Source of the DNA: Blastococcus sp. TF02A-35
GTDB lineage: Bacteria > Actinomycetota > Actinomycetes > Mycobacteriales > Geodermatophilaceae
Length of the DNA stretch: 38,189 nt
Reading direction: 5' to 3'
Assembly (NCBI RefSeq): GCF_004571075.1
Contig: NZ_SPQP01000036.1
Location: forward strand, 1 to 38,189
The position numbers and the translations under genes are program-made. Below are positions 15,136 to 24,610 of the stretch, one piece after another. The number at the start of each line of letters is the position of its first letter. The first letter of the stretch is position 1. The notes beneath the pieces are model-generated. The model was given only the letters and a program-made list of their open reading frames with translations. It did no database searches and was not told the origin of the DNA.

Positions 15136-15660
15136 CGAGCGTGGCAATCTCGTGCAATTGCTCAGCAGTCGCACCCGTGGCGGCCGGAGCACCAGGAGCG
15201 GGTCGAGGTAGGCCTCACCGCGGCGCAGGCCCCAGTGCAGGCAGGCGGCCGCCGGGCAGCCGGGGTGCCCGGGGGCGAGCCTGCCCAGGGGGTCGCCGCG
15301 CCTGAGCGGCTGGCCGGCGCCGACCACGGCCTCCACCGGCTCGTACGTCGTCCGCAGGCCGCCGGCGTGGTCGACGCTGACGACCGGCCGGCCGGCCACC
15401 GTGCCGGCGAAGACGACGACCCCGTCGCCGGCGGCGAGGACCGGCGAGCCCGCCGGCCCGGCCAGGTCGGCGCCCCGGTGGCCCGGCCCGTAGGCGTGAG
15501 GTGGTGGCTCGAACGGCCGGGTGACCAGCAGGTCACCGGCCAGCGGGGCCGACCACCCCTCGGCGGGCCGGGCCGTGGGCGCCGGGTCGGCCGTCGCCGG
15601 CGCGGCGGACAGCACGCCCGCGGCGAGCGCGACGAGCACGGCGGCGAGCGCGGACCTCAT
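15082..15660 (-). CDS. Secreted M23-family peptidase with replaced C-terminus
   Basis: A 192-aa protein from ATG 15660. Residues 1-26 are a signal peptide (basic start, Ala/Leu/Val core, A-P-A-T-A-D cleavage region). The LytM/M23 domain follows, with H-R-G-A-D-L-A-G, G-D-G-V-V-V-F-A-G, V-S-V-D-H-A-G-G-L and C-L-H-W-G-L-R-R-G. The HxxxD and HWG signatures give the zinc ligands. M23 enzymes cut peptidoglycan cross-bridges outside the cell. In actinobacteria this gene is commonly divergent from rpsB, as here. After L-D-P-L-L-V-L-R-P-P-R-V the last ~28 residues are encoded by DNA reaching into the repeat array. They do not look like the family's usual end, suggesting the original stop was lost at the island junction. 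Confidence 0.82.
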   Translation of the reverse strand: MRSALAAVLVALAAGVLSAAPATADPAPTARPAEGWSAPLAGDLLVTRPFEPPPHAYGPGHRGADLAGPAGSPVLAAGDGVVVFAGTVAGRPVVSVDHAGGLRTTYEPVEAVVGAGQPLRRGDPLGRLAPGHPGCPAAACLHWGLRRGEAYLDPLLVLRPPRVRLLSNCTRLPRSELRQLPTVAPCQLGVAR

Positions 15661-15959
15661 GGGCCCAGCCTTGCTGGGGGAGGGGCGGCGGGGACCCCCG
15701 TGCCGGGCCGCTGTGGAGGGGCCGGACGGCTGGGGAAACCGCCGTCCGCCGTCGCGTATGCTTGCCGGTGCGGCCCGCCTCGGTGGGTCGACTTCGCGCG
15801 TCCTTCTTCCCGCCGATCGGCGGGGCAGTCGCCACCTCGGTCCCGGCCCAGTGCCGGGTGAGTGGTGCCGCAGGACGCCAGGGCGTGCACCACCCGGTGC
15901 CCGCGACAACCGTAGTGCGCGCGGCCCCGGCCGCGCGCTGACAGCAGAGAGGCTGCGAT
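15661..15959. other. Divergent M23/rpsB promoter region
   Basis: About 300 bp with no gene. It contains a perfect hairpin GGACGGC ... GCCGTCC (15724-15747) and a TATGCT at 15757-15762 that could be a -10 for rpsB, though no good -35 accompanies it. The long leader before rpsB would allow feedback control by S2, but I recognised no known leader fold. The rpsB ribosome site AGAGAGG is at 15946-15952. Confidence 0.4.
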
Positions 15960-16889
15960 ATGGCAGTCGTCAGCATGAAGCAGCTGCTCGACAGCGGCGT
16001 CCACTTCGGGCACCAGACCCGTCGCTGGAACCCGAAGATGAAGCGCTTCATCTTCACCGAGCGCAACGGCATCTACATCATCGACCTGCAGCAGACGCTC
16101 GGGTACATCGACAACGCCTACGAGTTCGTCAAGCAGACCGTGGCCCACGGCGGCTCGATCCTGTTCGTCGGCACCAAGCGCCAGGCGCAGGAGGTCGTGG
16201 CCGAGCAGGCCACCCGCGTCGGCATGCCCTACGTGAACCAGCGCTGGCTGGGCGGCATGCTCACCAACTTCCAGACCGTGCACAAGCGCCTCCAGCGGCT
16301 CAAGGAGCTCGAGGACATGGAGCAGACCGGCGTGCTGGTCTCCCTGTCCAAGAAGGAGCAGCTGGTCCTCAGCCGCGAGAAGGCCAAGCTCGAGCGCTCC
16401 CTCGGCGGTATCCGCGACATGCAGAAGGTGCCCAGCGCCATCTGGATCGTGGACACCAAGAAGGAGCACATCGCCGTCGGCGAGGCCCGCAAGCTGAACA
16501 TCCCGGTCGTCGCGATCCTCGACACCAACTGCGACCCGGACGAGGTCGACTACAAGATTCCGGGCAACGACGACGCGATCCGCAGCATCACGGTGCTGAC
16601 CCGCGTCATCGCCGACGCCGTCGCCGAGGGCCTCATGGCCCGCTCGGCCGCGCAGGCCAACGCCGGTCGCGAGGAGGGCGGCGAGCCCGCCGTCGCCGCC
16701 GGTGAGCCGCTGGCCGACTGGGAGCGCGAGCTGCTGACCGGTGGCACCGCCGCCGACCAGGCCGCCACCCCGCTGCCCGAGACCCCGGCCGCCCCGCCGG
16801 CCGTCACCGCGGACTCGGTCGCCCCGGTCGAGGGTGTGCCCGCCACGGGCAGCACCGAGACCGGCACCCAGGGCGCCCAGAACGGTTGA
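15960..16889 (+). CDS. rpsB: 30S ribosomal protein S2
   Basis: A 309-aa protein from ATG 15960 with AGAGAGG 7 bp upstream. The S2 family sequence is unmistakable: [48 protein letters not shown] and [10 protein letters not shown]2 assembles late on the 30S subunit and helps recruit S1 or messenger RNA. The conserved domain ends near residue 235; a ~75-residue Ala/Pro/Glu-rich tail follows, a common actinobacterial extension. tsf follows on the same strand after a GC hairpin. Confidence 0.99.
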   Translation: MAVVSMKQLLDSGVHFGHQTRRWNPKMKRFIFTERNGIYIIDLQQTLGYIDNAYEFVKQTVAHGGSILFVGTKRQAQEVVAEQATRVGMPYVNQRWLGGMLTNFQTVHKRLQRLKELEDMEQTGVLVSLSKKEQLVLSREKAKLERSLGGIRDMQKVPSAIWIVDTKKEHIAVGEARKLNIPVVAILDTNCDPDEVDYKIPGNDDAIRSITVLTRVIADAVAEGLMARSAAQANAGREEGGEPAVAAGEPLADWERELLTGGTAADQAATPLPETPAAPPAVTADSVAPVEGVPATGSTETGTQGAQNG

Positions 16890-16895
16890 TCACCC

Positions 16896-16925
16896 GGCGC
16901 CGTCCCCGCTCGCGGGGGCGGCGCC
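16896..16925 (+). terminator. GC hairpin between rpsB and tsf
   Basis: GGCGCCGTCCCCG (16896-16908) pairs with CGGGGGCGGCGCC (16913-16925), with one G-U pair and a 4-base loop. It begins 6 bp after the rpsB stop and has no T-run. It may attenuate read-through into tsf or protect the rpsB message end. Confidence 0.55.
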
Positions 16926-16978
16926 GCGGCACGCCCGCATCTCCCTCCGCACCACCCACAGACCATTGAGGAAGTGAC

Positions 16979-17794
16979 ATGGCTGACTTCACCGCGGCCG
17001 ACGTCAAGCGTCTTCGCGACGCCACCGGCGCCGGCATGATGGACTGCAAGAAGGCGCTCACCGAGGCCGACGGCGACTACGACAAGGCCGTCGAGCTGCT
17101 GCGCGTCAAGGGCGCCAAGGACGTCGGCAAGCGCCTCGAGCGCTCGACGACCAACGGCATCGTCGTCAGCAAGGACGGCGCGCTGCTCGAGCTCGACTGC
17201 GAGACCGACTTCGTCGCCAAGAACGCCGACTTCATCGCGCTGGCCGAGCGCCTGCTCGAGATCGGCCTGACGAACAAGGCCGCCGACGCCGAGGCCCTGC
17301 TGGGCAGCGACGTCGACGGGCAGACCGTGGCCGCGCTCGTCGAGGGCGAGTCCGCCCGCATCGGCGAGAAGCTGGTCCTCTCCCGCTTCGCCGCGTTCGA
17401 GGGCAGCACCGCCACCTACCTGCACAAGCGCGCCACCGACCTGCCCCCGGCCATCGGTGTCGCCGTGCAGTACTCCGGCGGCAGCGAGGAGGCGGCCCGC
17501 AGCCTGGCGATGCACATCGCCGCCGCGCGCCCGCGCTTCCTCACCCGCGAGGAGGTCCCGGCGGAGGCCGTCGAGACCGAGCGCCGCGTCGCCGAGCAGA
17601 CCGCGAAGGAGGAGGGCAAGCCGGAGCAGGCGATCAGCAAGATCGTCGAGGGCCGCGTCAACGCCTTCTACAAGGACTTCGTCCTGCTCGAGCAGCCGTC
17701 GATCACCGAGCCCAAGCGCACGGTCAAGCAGATCGTCGACGAGGCCGGCATGACCGTCGAGCGGTTCGCCCGCTTCGAGGTCGGCCAGGCCTAG
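16979..17794 (+). CDS. tsf: Elongation factor Ts
   Basis: A 271-aa protein; ATG 16979 follows GAGGA. The N-terminal UBA-like segment reads [19 protein letters not shown], and the core has [11 protein letters not shown], the EF-Tu-contacting signature. EF-Ts catalyses GDP release from EF-Tu. Length and domain order (UBA, N and C core domains, C-terminal helices) are normal for actinobacteria. It closes the rpsB-tsf unit and is followed by a strong terminator. Confidence 0.99.
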   Translation: MADFTAADVKRLRDATGAGMMDCKKALTEADGDYDKAVELLRVKGAKDVGKRLERSTTNGIVVSKDGALLELDCETDFVAKNADFIALAERLLEIGLTNKAADAEALLGSDVDGQTVAALVEGESARIGEKLVLSRFAAFEGSTATYLHKRATDLPPAIGVAVQYSGGSEEAARSLAMHIAAARPRFLTREEVPAEAVETERRVAEQTAKEEGKPEQAISKIVEGRVNAFYKDFVLLEQPSITEPKRTVKQIVDEAGMTVERFARFEVGQA

Positions 17795-17810
17795 GCAGCA
17801 CCGCATGGTG

Positions 17811-17844
17811 AACGGCCCCGCTCCCATCAGGGAGCGGGGCCGTT
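17811..17844 (+). terminator. Strong terminator after tsf
   Basis: AACGGCCCCGCTCCC (17811-17825), loop ATCA, and GGGAGCGGGGCCGTT (17830-17844) form a perfect 15-bp stem followed by TCCCCT. It lies 16 bp after the tsf stop and separates tsf from pyrH. Confidence 0.9.
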
Positions 17845-17896
17845 CCCCTGTGCGGCAGGATCACCACCGACACGATGACGAACGAGGGATGACGCC

Positions 17897-18664
17897 TTGA
17901 CCGACACCACCACCCCCTTGTCCGCACCCAGCGCCTTCGAGCCGGCCGACGGGCACGGCTACAAGCGCGTCCTGCTGAAGCTCTCCGGCGAGGCCTTCGG
18001 CGGTGGCAAGGTCGGTGTGGACTCCGGCATCGTGCACAGCATCGCCCGGCAGCTCGCCGACGTCGTGCACGGCGGCACCCAGGTCGCCGTCGTCGTCGGG
18101 GGTGGCAACTTCTTCCGCGGGGCCGAGCTCGCCGAGGCGGGCATGGACCGCCGGCACGCCGACTACATGGGCATGCTGGGCACGGTCATGAACGCCCTGG
18201 CGCTGCAGGCGTTCTGCGAGCAGGTCGGCCTGGAGACCCGGGTGCAGACGGCCATCGAGATGGGCCAGGTCGCCGAGCCCTACATCCCGCGCAAGGCGGT
18301 CCGGCACCTGGAGAAGGGCCGGCTGGTGATCTTCGGCGCCGGAGCCGGCATGCCGTACTTCTCCACCGACACCGTCGCCGCCCAGCGCGCCCTGGAGATC
18401 GGCTGCCAGGTGCTGCTGATGGCCAAGAACGGCGTCGACGGCGTGTACGACGACGACCCGCGCACCAACCCGGCCGCCCGGATGTACACCGACCTGGACT
18501 ACGCGAAGGTCCTCGCCGACGAGCTGAAGGTCGCCGACGCGACGGCCATCAGCCTGTCGATGGAGAACCGCATGCCGATCGTCGTGTTCAACCTGCTGAC
18601 GGACGGCAACATCGCGCGTGCGGCGTCAGGTGAGAGGATCGGCACGCTGATCAGCCACGCCTGA
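17897..18664 (+). CDS. pyrH: Uridylate (UMP) kinase
   Basis: A 255-aa protein starting at TTG 17897, with GAGGGA at 17884-17889 as the ribosome site. Amino-acid-kinase motifs are clear: [41 protein letters not shown], and [15 protein letters not shown]. PyrH phosphorylates UMP to UDP in the cytoplasm and is normally allosterically controlled by GTP and UTP. A ~20-residue N-terminal extension precedes the core, common in this class. frr follows 68 bp downstream. The TTG start may reduce expression. Confidence 0.98.
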   Translation: MTDTTTPLSAPSAFEPADGHGYKRVLLKLSGEAFGGGKVGVDSGIVHSIARQLADVVHGGTQVAVVVGGGNFFRGAELAEAGMDRRHADYMGMLGTVMNALALQAFCEQVGLETRVQTAIEMGQVAEPYIPRKAVRHLEKGRLVIFGAGAGMPYFSTDTVAAQRALEIGCQVLLMAKNGVDGVYDDDPRTNPAARMYTDLDYAKVLADELKVADATAISLSMENRMPIVVFNLLTDGNIARAASGERIGTLISHA

Positions 18665-18732
18665 CCTGCACCGGCTGGCCCACGAACAGAGAGACGACGG
18701 CGGAGGTCCCGCCGTCGATGGAGGGAAGACCC

Positions 18733-19290
18733 GTGATCGACGACACCCTGCTCGATGCCGAGGAGCGGATGGACAAGGCCCTGTCGGTCGCCCGCGAGGA
18801 CCTCGGCTCCGTGCGCACCGGCCGGGCCGCGCCCTCGATGTTCAGCAAGATCATGGTCGACTACTACGGCGCCTACACCCCGGTGCCGCAGATGGCCTCG
18901 ATCACCGTGCCCGAGGCGCGCATGGCGGTCATCAAGCCCTACGACATGAGCCAGCTCTCGCCCATCGAGAAGGCGATCCGCGACAGCGACCTGGGCGTCA
19001 ACCCGTCCAACGACGGCCAGATCATCCGCGTGGTCTTCCCGCAGCTCACCGAGGAGCGCCGTCGCGACCTGGTGAAGCAGGCGCGGGCCAAGGGCGAGGA
19101 CGCCAAGGTCGCCATCCGCAACATCCGCCGCCGTGCCAAGGAGGAGCTCGACCGCATCGCCAAGGACGGCGAGGCCGGCGAGGACGACGTGCGCCGCGCG
19201 GAGAAGGAGCTCGACGACCTCACCTCCCAGCACGTCGCCCAGATCGACGAGGCGATGAAGAACAAGGAGTCCGAGCTGCTCGAGGTCTGA
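18733..19290 (+). CDS. frr: Ribosome recycling factor
   Basis: A 185-aa protein. GTG 18733 is preferred over the in-frame ATG at 18718, because GAGGGA sits at 18720-18725 and the product then begins [13 protein letters not shown], the canonical RRF start and length. Conserved blocks include SVRTGRA, the YYG-x-x-TPVPQMA turn, and [20 protein letters not shown] with EF-G splits post-termination ribosomes. It sits between pyrH and cdsA in the usual bacterial order. Confidence 0.98.
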   Translation: MIDDTLLDAEERMDKALSVAREDLGSVRTGRAAPSMFSKIMVDYYGAYTPVPQMASITVPEARMAVIKPYDMSQLSPIEKAIRDSDLGVNPSNDGQIIRVVFPQLTEERRRDLVKQARAKGEDAKVAIRNIRRRAKEELDRIAKDGEAGEDDVRRAEKELDDLTSQHVAQIDEAMKNKESELLEV

Positions 19291-19312
19291 CCTCCGCTCG
19301 GCTGCCACGTCC

Positions 19313-20395
19313 ATGACGACTCCCTCCGCCGACCGCCCGGGCTCCGTCCGCCCGGGTGCCGAGCCGTTCCCGCGGCTCGGCACCCGCCGGGCCCGGCCGG
19401 CCGACGGCGACACGGGCCCGGTGCCGGCCGTGCGCCCCGCGCCACCCCTGCCGCCGCTGCCCCCGCGCCCGGGAACCCCGGCGGCAAACGAGACCGCCGT
19501 CCTCCCGGACGACACCGCGGCCTTCGTCACCGCGCACCCGGACGCCGAGGAGCCGGAGCAGCCCGCCCCGGTAGCGGCGAAGGCGACCGGCCGGGCCGGG
19601 CGGGACCTGCGGGCGGCGATCGGCGTCGGCCTCGGCCTCGCCGCCGCCATCGTGGCGTCGCTGCTGGTGTGGCGCCCGGCCTTCCTGGCGGTGCTCGCCG
19701 CCGCGGTGCTGGTCGCCGTCGTCGAGCTCACCCGCGCCCTGCGCGCCGGCCAGTTCCACCCGCCGCTGGTGCCGCTGCTCGTGGGCACGGTGGCCATGGG
19801 TGCCCTGGCCTGGACCCGCGGCCCCACCGGGCTGATGACCGGGTTCTTCCTGACCGCCCTGGCCGTCGTCGCCTGGCGGCTGGCCGACGGTCCCGCCGGC
19901 TACCGGCGCGACGCGGCGGCCGGCGTCCTCACCGCCCTCTACGTCCCGCTGCTGGCCGGGTTCGCCGTGCTGCTGCTCGTCCCCGAGGACGGCGCTGCCC
20001 GGGTCCTGGTCTTCATCGCGACCGTCGTGTGCAGCGACGTCGGCGGGTACGCGGCCGGCGTGCTGTTCGGCAAGCACCCGATGGCCCCGTCGATCAGCCC
20101 CAAGAAGTCCTGGGAGGGGTTCGCCGGCTCGGTGCTGGCGTGCGTGCTGCTGGGCACGCTGGTCCTCACGCTCACCTTCCACGCCCCGTGGTGGACCGGG
20201 GTGGTCTTCGGCGTCGCCATCGCCGCCACCGCCACCATCGGTGACCTCGCCGAGTCGCTGATCAAGCGCGACCTCGGGATCAAGGACATGGGCACGATCC
20301 TGCCGGGCCACGGCGGGATCATGGACCGGCTGGACTCGCTGCTGCCCTGCGCGGCGCTGTCCTACCTGCTGCTCTCGGTCTTCGCCCCCGTCTGA
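19313..20395 (+). CDS. cdsA: Phosphatidate cytidylyltransferase
   Basis: A 360-aa integral membrane protein. The first ~95 residues form a Pro/Ala/Arg-rich cytoplasmic extension; about eight membrane segments follow. The CDS signature near the C-terminus is complete: S-L-I-K-R-D-L-G-I-K-D-M-G, then LPGHGGIMDRLDS. An upstream S-P-K-K-S-W-E-G-F-A-G motif is also present. The enzyme makes CDP-diacylglycerol from phosphatidic acid and CTP, the precursor of all phospholipids here. It is 22 bp after frr, probably co-transcribed. Confidence 0.96.
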   Translation: MTTPSADRPGSVRPGAEPFPRLGTRRARPADGDTGPVPAVRPAPPLPPLPPRPGTPAANETAVLPDDTAAFVTAHPDAEEPEQPAPVAAKATGRAGRDLRAAIGVGLGLAAAIVASLLVWRPAFLAVLAAAVLVAVVELTRALRAGQFHPPLVPLLVGTVAMGALAWTRGPTGLMTGFFLTALAVVAWRLADGPAGYRRDAAAGVLTALYVPLLAGFAVLLLVPEDGAARVLVFIATVVCSDVGGYAAGVLFGKHPMAPSISPKKSWEGFAGSVLACVLLGTLVLTLTFHAPWWTGVVFGVAIAATATIGDLAESLIKRDLGIKDMGTILPGHGGIMDRLDSLLPCAALSYLLLSVFAPV

Positions 20396-20405
20396 GCCGC
20401 GGGCC

Positions 20406-21503
20406 TCACCGGCTGGCGAACCAGGTGCGGCCGACCGCCTCGAACCCCCGGCGGGCGTACCAGTGCCGCGGCCAGTCGTCGGCGGCTGCCTCGAGCACCA
20501 CCAGGTCGCAGCCGCTGTCCCCGGCCAGCCGGAGCGCCCGTCGCAGGAGCGCATCCGCGTGCCCGCGGCCCCGTGCCGCGGGGGCGGTCAGCACCGAGTC
20601 CACCGCGGCCGTCGCGCCGTCCACCCGCAGCTGCGCCGAGGCGACCACCTGCCCTTCCTCGCGGACCACGAGGTCGGTGACCGCCACGAACCGGTCGTTC
20701 AGCTGCTCCCGGCCCACGAGGTCGGCGACCACCCGGTCGAGGTCGCGGCCCAGGTGGGCCAGCCCCTCCCGCCAGGACCGCTCCCAGAAGGCGTGCACCT
20801 GTTGCTGGTCGACCACCTCCACCCGGTCCACGTCCCCCTCCGGCGCCGGTGCGGCGGCCCGGGCCATGAGCACCAGCTCCTCGGTCTCCCAGCCCAGCGC
20901 GTGCAGGCCTGCGGCGGTGCCCTCCGCCCCCGGCCACGCCAGCCAGGCCGCCCGGTGCGGCCAGCCGGCGTTGCCGCCGACCTCCTCGGCCGCCGCGTCG
21001 ACGGTGGCGGCGCCCACCGGTGCGGTCAGCACCAGCCGGTTGTTGTCCTGGGACCGGACGTGGTCCGGGTCGAGCACCGCGACCCCGCCCGGGACGTCGC
21101 CGACCCCCACGGCGCGACGGACGGGCAGGGACGCGCAGCACGCGACGGCGCGGCCGAGGACGTCGCCGGGGGAGGGGAGCGGCGGCAGCGGTACCCGGTA
21201 GGGGACGACGGCGACGACGGCGCTCGTGGGCAGCGGCCCGTACAGGTGCGGGAACAGCATCCCCGCCGGGTCCTCGGGCCGGCCGGGCTCGAACCGCACC
21301 GGGGCGGGGAGCCGGGCCGGGTCCACCACCAGCAGCGCCACGTCCCGCCGGCCGGCGAAGAGGGCCCGGGCGGGCAGGTGCACCTGGTCGGGCGTCGACA
21401 GGTGGACGAAGCCGACCTCGGGCAGCGGCCGCACGGCCCCCCGGCGCAGGGCCTCCCGCCACGGGGCCGGCTCGATCAGGTGGAGGAGCACGTCCGGCTG
21501 CAC
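20406..21503 (-). CDS. DUF952-GNAT acetyltransferase fusion protein
   Basis: A 365-aa protein from a GTG. Residues 1-110 are a DUF952 domain (G-F-V-H-L-S-T-P-D-Q-V, F-A-G-R-R-D-V-A-L-L-V-V-D, F-P-H-L-Y-G-P-L). From about 120 to the end is a GNAT region, with V-V-A-S-A-Q-L-R-V-D-G, S-V-L-T-A-P-A-A-R-G-R-G-H-A-D-A-L-L (the acetyl-CoA loop R-G-x-G-x-A) and W-Y-A-R-R-G-F-E-A-V-G. The substrate is unknown. It is convergent with cdsA (stop to stop 10 bp). It is divergent from the DUF2332 gene with only 17 bp between the start codons, so the promoters must overlap coding sequence or the transcripts are leaderless. Confidence 0.85.
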   Translation of the reverse strand: MQPDVLLHLIEPAPWREALRRGAVRPLPEVGFVHLSTPDQVHLPARALFAGRRDVALLVVDPARLPAPVRFEPGRPEDPAGMLFPHLYGPLPTSAVVAVVPYRVPLPPLPSPGDVLGRAVACCASLPVRRAVGVGDVPGGVAVLDPDHVRSQDNNRLVLTAPVGAATVDAAAEEVGGNAGWPHRAAWLAWPGAEGTAAGLHALGWETEELVLMARAAAPAPEGDVDRVEVVDQQQVHAFWERSWREGLAHLGRDLDRVVADLVGREQLNDRFVAVTDLVVREEGQVVASAQLRVDGATAAVDSVLTAPAARGRGHADALLRRALRLAGDSGCDLVVLEAAADDWPRHWYARRGFEAVGRTWFASR

Positions 21504-21520
21504 CCTGCGATCCTGCCCGC

Positions 21521-22507
21521 ATGACCGAGGAGGACCTCGACCGCATCGCCCGGGGCTACCGCGAGTTCGCGGGCGAGGCGCGGCCCACCTCGCCGCTGTA
21601 CGCCCGGCTGGCCGAGCACGTCGCCGGGTCCCGGCCCGTCCTGCGCTTCCTCGCCGGCCTGCCCACCGGGAAGCGTCAGCCCAACCTGCTCCTCGCCGCC
21701 CTGCAGCTGCTCGACGGTGCGCCGGCCGACGGGGTGGAGCTGGAGCGCCGGATCACCGAGGACGGCGACCGCGTCCGCGAGACGGTCCTGGCCCGGGCCA
21801 CCCAGACCAACGAGCCGGCCCGCTGCGGCGCGCTGCTCCCGGTCCTGGCGCAGCTGGACGGCCCGCTGACGCTGGTCGAGGTGGGCACCTCCGCAGGTTT
21901 GTGCCTCTACCCCGACCGGTACGGCTACGACTACGACGGCGTGCAGGTCGGGCCACCGGGCGCGCTGCGCATCCGGGTGGAGACCTCGGGCCCCGTGCCG
22001 GTGCCGGACGCGGTGCCGGAGGTGGCCGCGCGCATCGGCATCGACCTCAACCCCCTGGACCCGACCGACCCCGGTGACCGCGCCTGGCTGCGCGCCCTCG
22101 TGTGGCCCGGACCGGTGGCCGACGAGCGCCTGCGCCGGCTGGACGCGGCGGCGGAGGTGGCGGCCCGCGAGCCGGCCACGCTGCTCCGCGGGGACCTCGT
22201 CGAACGGCTGCCCGACGCGTTGGACCTGGCCGCCCCCGGCAGCACCGTCGTGGTGATGCACACCGCCCTGCTGCCCTACGTCCCCGGCGACGTGCGGGCC
22301 CGGTTCGTCGAGACGGTCACCGGGCTGCCGGTGCGCTGGCTGGCCCAGGAGCCGCCCGGCGCCGTCCCGGGTACGGGGGAGCGCCCCCTCGACGGCTGGG
22401 GCGAGGAGTTCGTCGTCTCCCTCGACGGCCGGCCGCTGGCCCGGTCGGCGCCGCACGGCGGGCGGCTGGACTGGCTCGACGGCGGGCTGGGAGCATCCCG
22501 GGGGTGA
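21521..22507 (+). CDS. DUF2332 family protein
   Basis: A 328-aa soluble protein. DUF2332 features include the N-terminal Y-R-E-F-A-G-E-A, SPLYARLAEHVA and K-R-Q-P-N-L-L-L-A-A-L; T-Q-T-N-E-P-A-R-C-G-A-L-L-P; L-V-E-V-G-T-S-A-G-L-C-L-Y-P-D-R-Y; and D-L-N-P-L-D. The V-E-V-G-x-S-A-G segment looks like a SAM-methyltransferase-type nucleotide loop, but the reaction is unknown. No Shine-Dalgarno is visible in the 17-bp gap to the divergent gene, so leaderless translation is likely. Its stop overlaps the next start (GTGA). Confidence 0.88.
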   Translation: MTEEDLDRIARGYREFAGEARPTSPLYARLAEHVAGSRPVLRFLAGLPTGKRQPNLLLAALQLLDGAPADGVELERRITEDGDRVRETVLARATQTNEPARCGALLPVLAQLDGPLTLVEVGTSAGLCLYPDRYGYDYDGVQVGPPGALRIRVETSGPVPVPDAVPEVAARIGIDLNPLDPTDPGDRAWLRALVWPGPVADERLRRLDAAAEVAAREPATLLRGDLVERLPDALDLAAPGSTVVVMHTALLPYVPGDVRARFVETVTGLPVRWLAQEPPGAVPGTGERPLDGWGEEFVVSLDGRPLARSAPHGGRLDWLDGGLGASRG

Positions 22508-23151
22508 GCGACGACGTCCTGGCCGGGCCCACCGACTGGGGGACGACGGTCGGCGTCGGCCCGTGGGTGGGGCCGTGGCCGGAGGACCCGCGCTACGACC
22601 CGCAGCTGCTGGCCGAGGGCGACCGGCGCAACGTCGTCGACCGCTACCGCTACTGGACCGTCGAGGCGATCGTGGCCGACCTCGACCGGCGCCGGCACCC
22701 GTTCCACGTCGCGATCGAGAACTTCGGCCACGACCTCAACATCGGGACGGTCGTGCGCACCGCCAACGCCTTCCTCGCCGCCGAGGTGCACGTCGTGGGG
22801 CGGCGCCGCTGGAACCGCCGCGGGGCGATGGTCACCGACCGGTACCAGCACCTGCGCCACCACGCCGACGTCGACGAGCTGCTCGGGTTCGCCGCCGCCG
22901 AGGGCCTCGTGGTCGTCGCGGTGGACAACGGGCCGGGGGCCGTGCCGATCGAGACGGCGGAGCTGCCGGAGCGGTGCGTGCTGCTCTTCGGCCAGGAGGG
23001 GCCGGGGCTGACCGAGCAGGCCCGCGCGGGCGCGGCCGTGACCGTCTCCATCGCCCAGTTCGGGTCGACCCGCTCCATCAACGCCGGCGTGGCCGCCGGC
23101 ATCGCCATGCACGCCTGGGTCCGGCAGCACGCACGGGTCGGCGGGCGATGA
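22504..23151 (+). CDS. SpoU/TrmH-family RNA 2'-O-methyltransferase
   Basis: A 215-aa protein, GTG start overlapping the DUF2332 stop. All three SPOUT motifs are visible: [18 protein letters not shown] (motif 1, Asn/Arg), [10 protein letters not shown] (motif 2), and [19 protein letters not shown] (motif 3). These form the trefoil-knot SAM site. The family methylates ribose 2'-OH in tRNA or rRNA; the target base cannot be told from sequence. Motif 3 has STRSIN where many have VSLNV. The stop overlaps the next ATG. Confidence 0.92.
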   Translation: MSDDVLAGPTDWGTTVGVGPWVGPWPEDPRYDPQLLAEGDRRNVVDRYRYWTVEAIVADLDRRRHPFHVAIENFGHDLNIGTVVRTANAFLAAEVHVVGRRRWNRRGAMVTDRYQHLRHHADVDELLGFAAAEGLVVVAVDNGPGAVPIETAELPERCVLLFGQEGPGLTEQARAGAAVTVSIAQFGSTRSINAGVAAGIAMHAWVRQHARVGGR

Positions 23152-23768
23152 CGGAGAAGGTCGACCTCAAGCGGTCGCTGGACACCTACCGGGCCCGGCG
23201 CGGGGAGTTCCGCGTCGTCGACGTCCCGGACCTCCGCTACCTGATGGTCGACGGCCACGGCGACCCGAACACCTCGCCGGCCTTCCCGCGGGCGCTGGAG
23301 CAGCTGTACCCGGTCGCCTACGCGCTGAAGTTCGCCAGCCGGGCCGACCTCGGGCGGGACTACGTCGTGCCGCCGCTGGAAGGGCTGTGGTGGGCCGAGG
23401 ACATGGCGCTCTTCACCGCGGCGCGGGACAAGTCCCGGTGGAGCTGGACCCTGATGCTGCTGGTCCCGGAGTGGGTCGGGGACGAGATGGTCCCCCGCGC
23501 GGTGGAGCGGGTCAGGTCGCGGGCCGCGGGAGCCGGCGACGTCCGCCTGGAGCTGCTGTCGGAGGGCAGCTGCCTGCAGACACTGCACGTCGGCTCCTTC
23601 GACGACGAGGCGGAGGTGCTCGCGCGGCTGCACGAGGAAGTCGTCCCGGAGCACGGGCTCCGCCTCGCCGGGCGGCACCACGAGATCTACCTGAGCGACG
23701 TCCGCCGGACCGCGCCGGAGAGGCGGCGCACGATCCTGCGGCAGCCGGTCGTCCCGGCGACCGGCTAG
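23148..23768 (+). CDS. GyrI-like small-molecule-binding protein
   Basis: A 206-aa protein starting in an ATGA overlap with the methyltransferase. The pattern fits stand-alone GyrI-like proteins: [41 protein letters not shown], and the C-terminal [20 protein letters not shown]. This class binds small ligands in a cleft; some hydrolyse xenobiotics. It ends in a CTAG shared with the convergent PPK2 gene, both stops being TAG. Third member of a coupled three-gene unit. Confidence 0.88.
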   Translation: MTEKVDLKRSLDTYRARRGEFRVVDVPDLRYLMVDGHGDPNTSPAFPRALEQLYPVAYALKFASRADLGRDYVVPPLEGLWWAEDMALFTAARDKSRWSWTLMLLVPEWVGDEMVPRAVERVRSRAAGAGDVRLELLSEGSCLQTLHVGSFDDEAEVLARLHEEVVPEHGLRLAGRHHEIYLSDVRRTAPERRRTILRQPVVPATG

Positions 23769-24529
23769 GCCAGCGGCGGGTCGGGATCGATCCCGCGCCT
23801 GCGCAGGGCGGCCTCGACCGCCTCGCAGACCGTGCGGACGACGGCCACCCGTGCCCACCGCTTGTCGTCGCCGGGGACGACGTGCCACGGGGCGACCTCG
23901 GTGTGGGTGCGCTCGAGCATCTCCTCGACCGCGGCCTCGTACTCCGCCCGCTTCTCCCGGTTCCGCCAGTCCTCGTCGGTGAGCTTCCAGGCCTTGTACG
24001 GGTCGGCCCGCCGGCTCTCGAACCGACGCAGCTGCTCCTCCGGCGACACGTGCAGCCAGAACTTGACCAGGATCGTGCCCTCGGCGGCCAGCGACGTCTC
24101 CAGGTCGGCGATCTCGCCGTAGGCCCGCCGCCAGGCCTCCTCGGTCGCGAAGCCCTCCACCCGCTCCACCAGCACGCGGCCGTACCAGGTGCGGTCCAGC
24201 ACGGCCATGCCTCCCCAGCCGGGCAGCACCGGCCAGAAGCGCCACAGGAAGTGGTGCCGCTTCTCGTCCCGGGTGGGGGCGGCGAACTGGGCGACCCGCA
24301 CGTGCCGCGGGTCGAGCTCGCCGACCAGCCGCTGGATCGCCCCGCCCTTGCCCGAGGCGTCCCAGCCCTCGAACAGCACCAGCAGGGGCGGGCCGAGGTC
24401 CCCGGGCCCGATCTGCCCGCCCAGGAGCAGCCGCAGGTGGACCAGCCGCTCCTGGGCAGCGGCGAGCTGCTCCTCACCCTCCTTCTTGCTCAGCGAGAGG
24501 GAGAGGTCGACGTCGGCGAGCCGGCTCAT
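23765..24529 (-). CDS. ppk2: Polyphosphate kinase 2 family protein
   Basis: A 254-aa single-domain protein. Walker A is [13 protein letters not shown] (about 53-65) and Walker B is [12 protein letters not shown] (about 109-120), both typical of PPK2. C-terminal [11 protein letters not shown] and [15 protein letters not shown] are also diagnostic. PPK2 enzymes use polyphosphate to phosphorylate nucleotides (class I ADP, class II AMP, class III both); the class is not decided here. It is divergent from rlmN and shares its stop with the GyrI-like gene. Confidence 0.93.
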   Translation of the reverse strand: MSRLADVDLSLSLSKKEGEEQLAAAQERLVHLRLLLGGQIGPGDLGPPLLVLFEGWDASGKGGAIQRLVGELDPRHVRVAQFAAPTRDEKRHHFLWRFWPVLPGWGGMAVLDRTWYGRVLVERVEGFATEEAWRRAYGEIADLETSLAAEGTILVKFWLHVSPEEQLRRFESRRADPYKAWKLTDEDWRNREKRAEYEAAVEEMLERTHTEVAPWHVVPGDDKRWARVAVVRTVCEAVEAALRRRGIDPDPPLA

Positions 24530-24610
24530 GCCCCGGACCTTGCCAGGGATCCACCCCGTCCGCGTGAGTTCGGTCTCCGGACCGGTACCGCACCGCGGGG
24601 GAGTGGGACC

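Noticed and set aside
12504-15305. A 933-codon open frame on the plus strand
   Set aside because: It lies antisense to the XRE, PIN-like and Ntn-hydrolase genes. Its translation is Arg/Pro/Ser-rich with no motifs: a GC-driven shadow.
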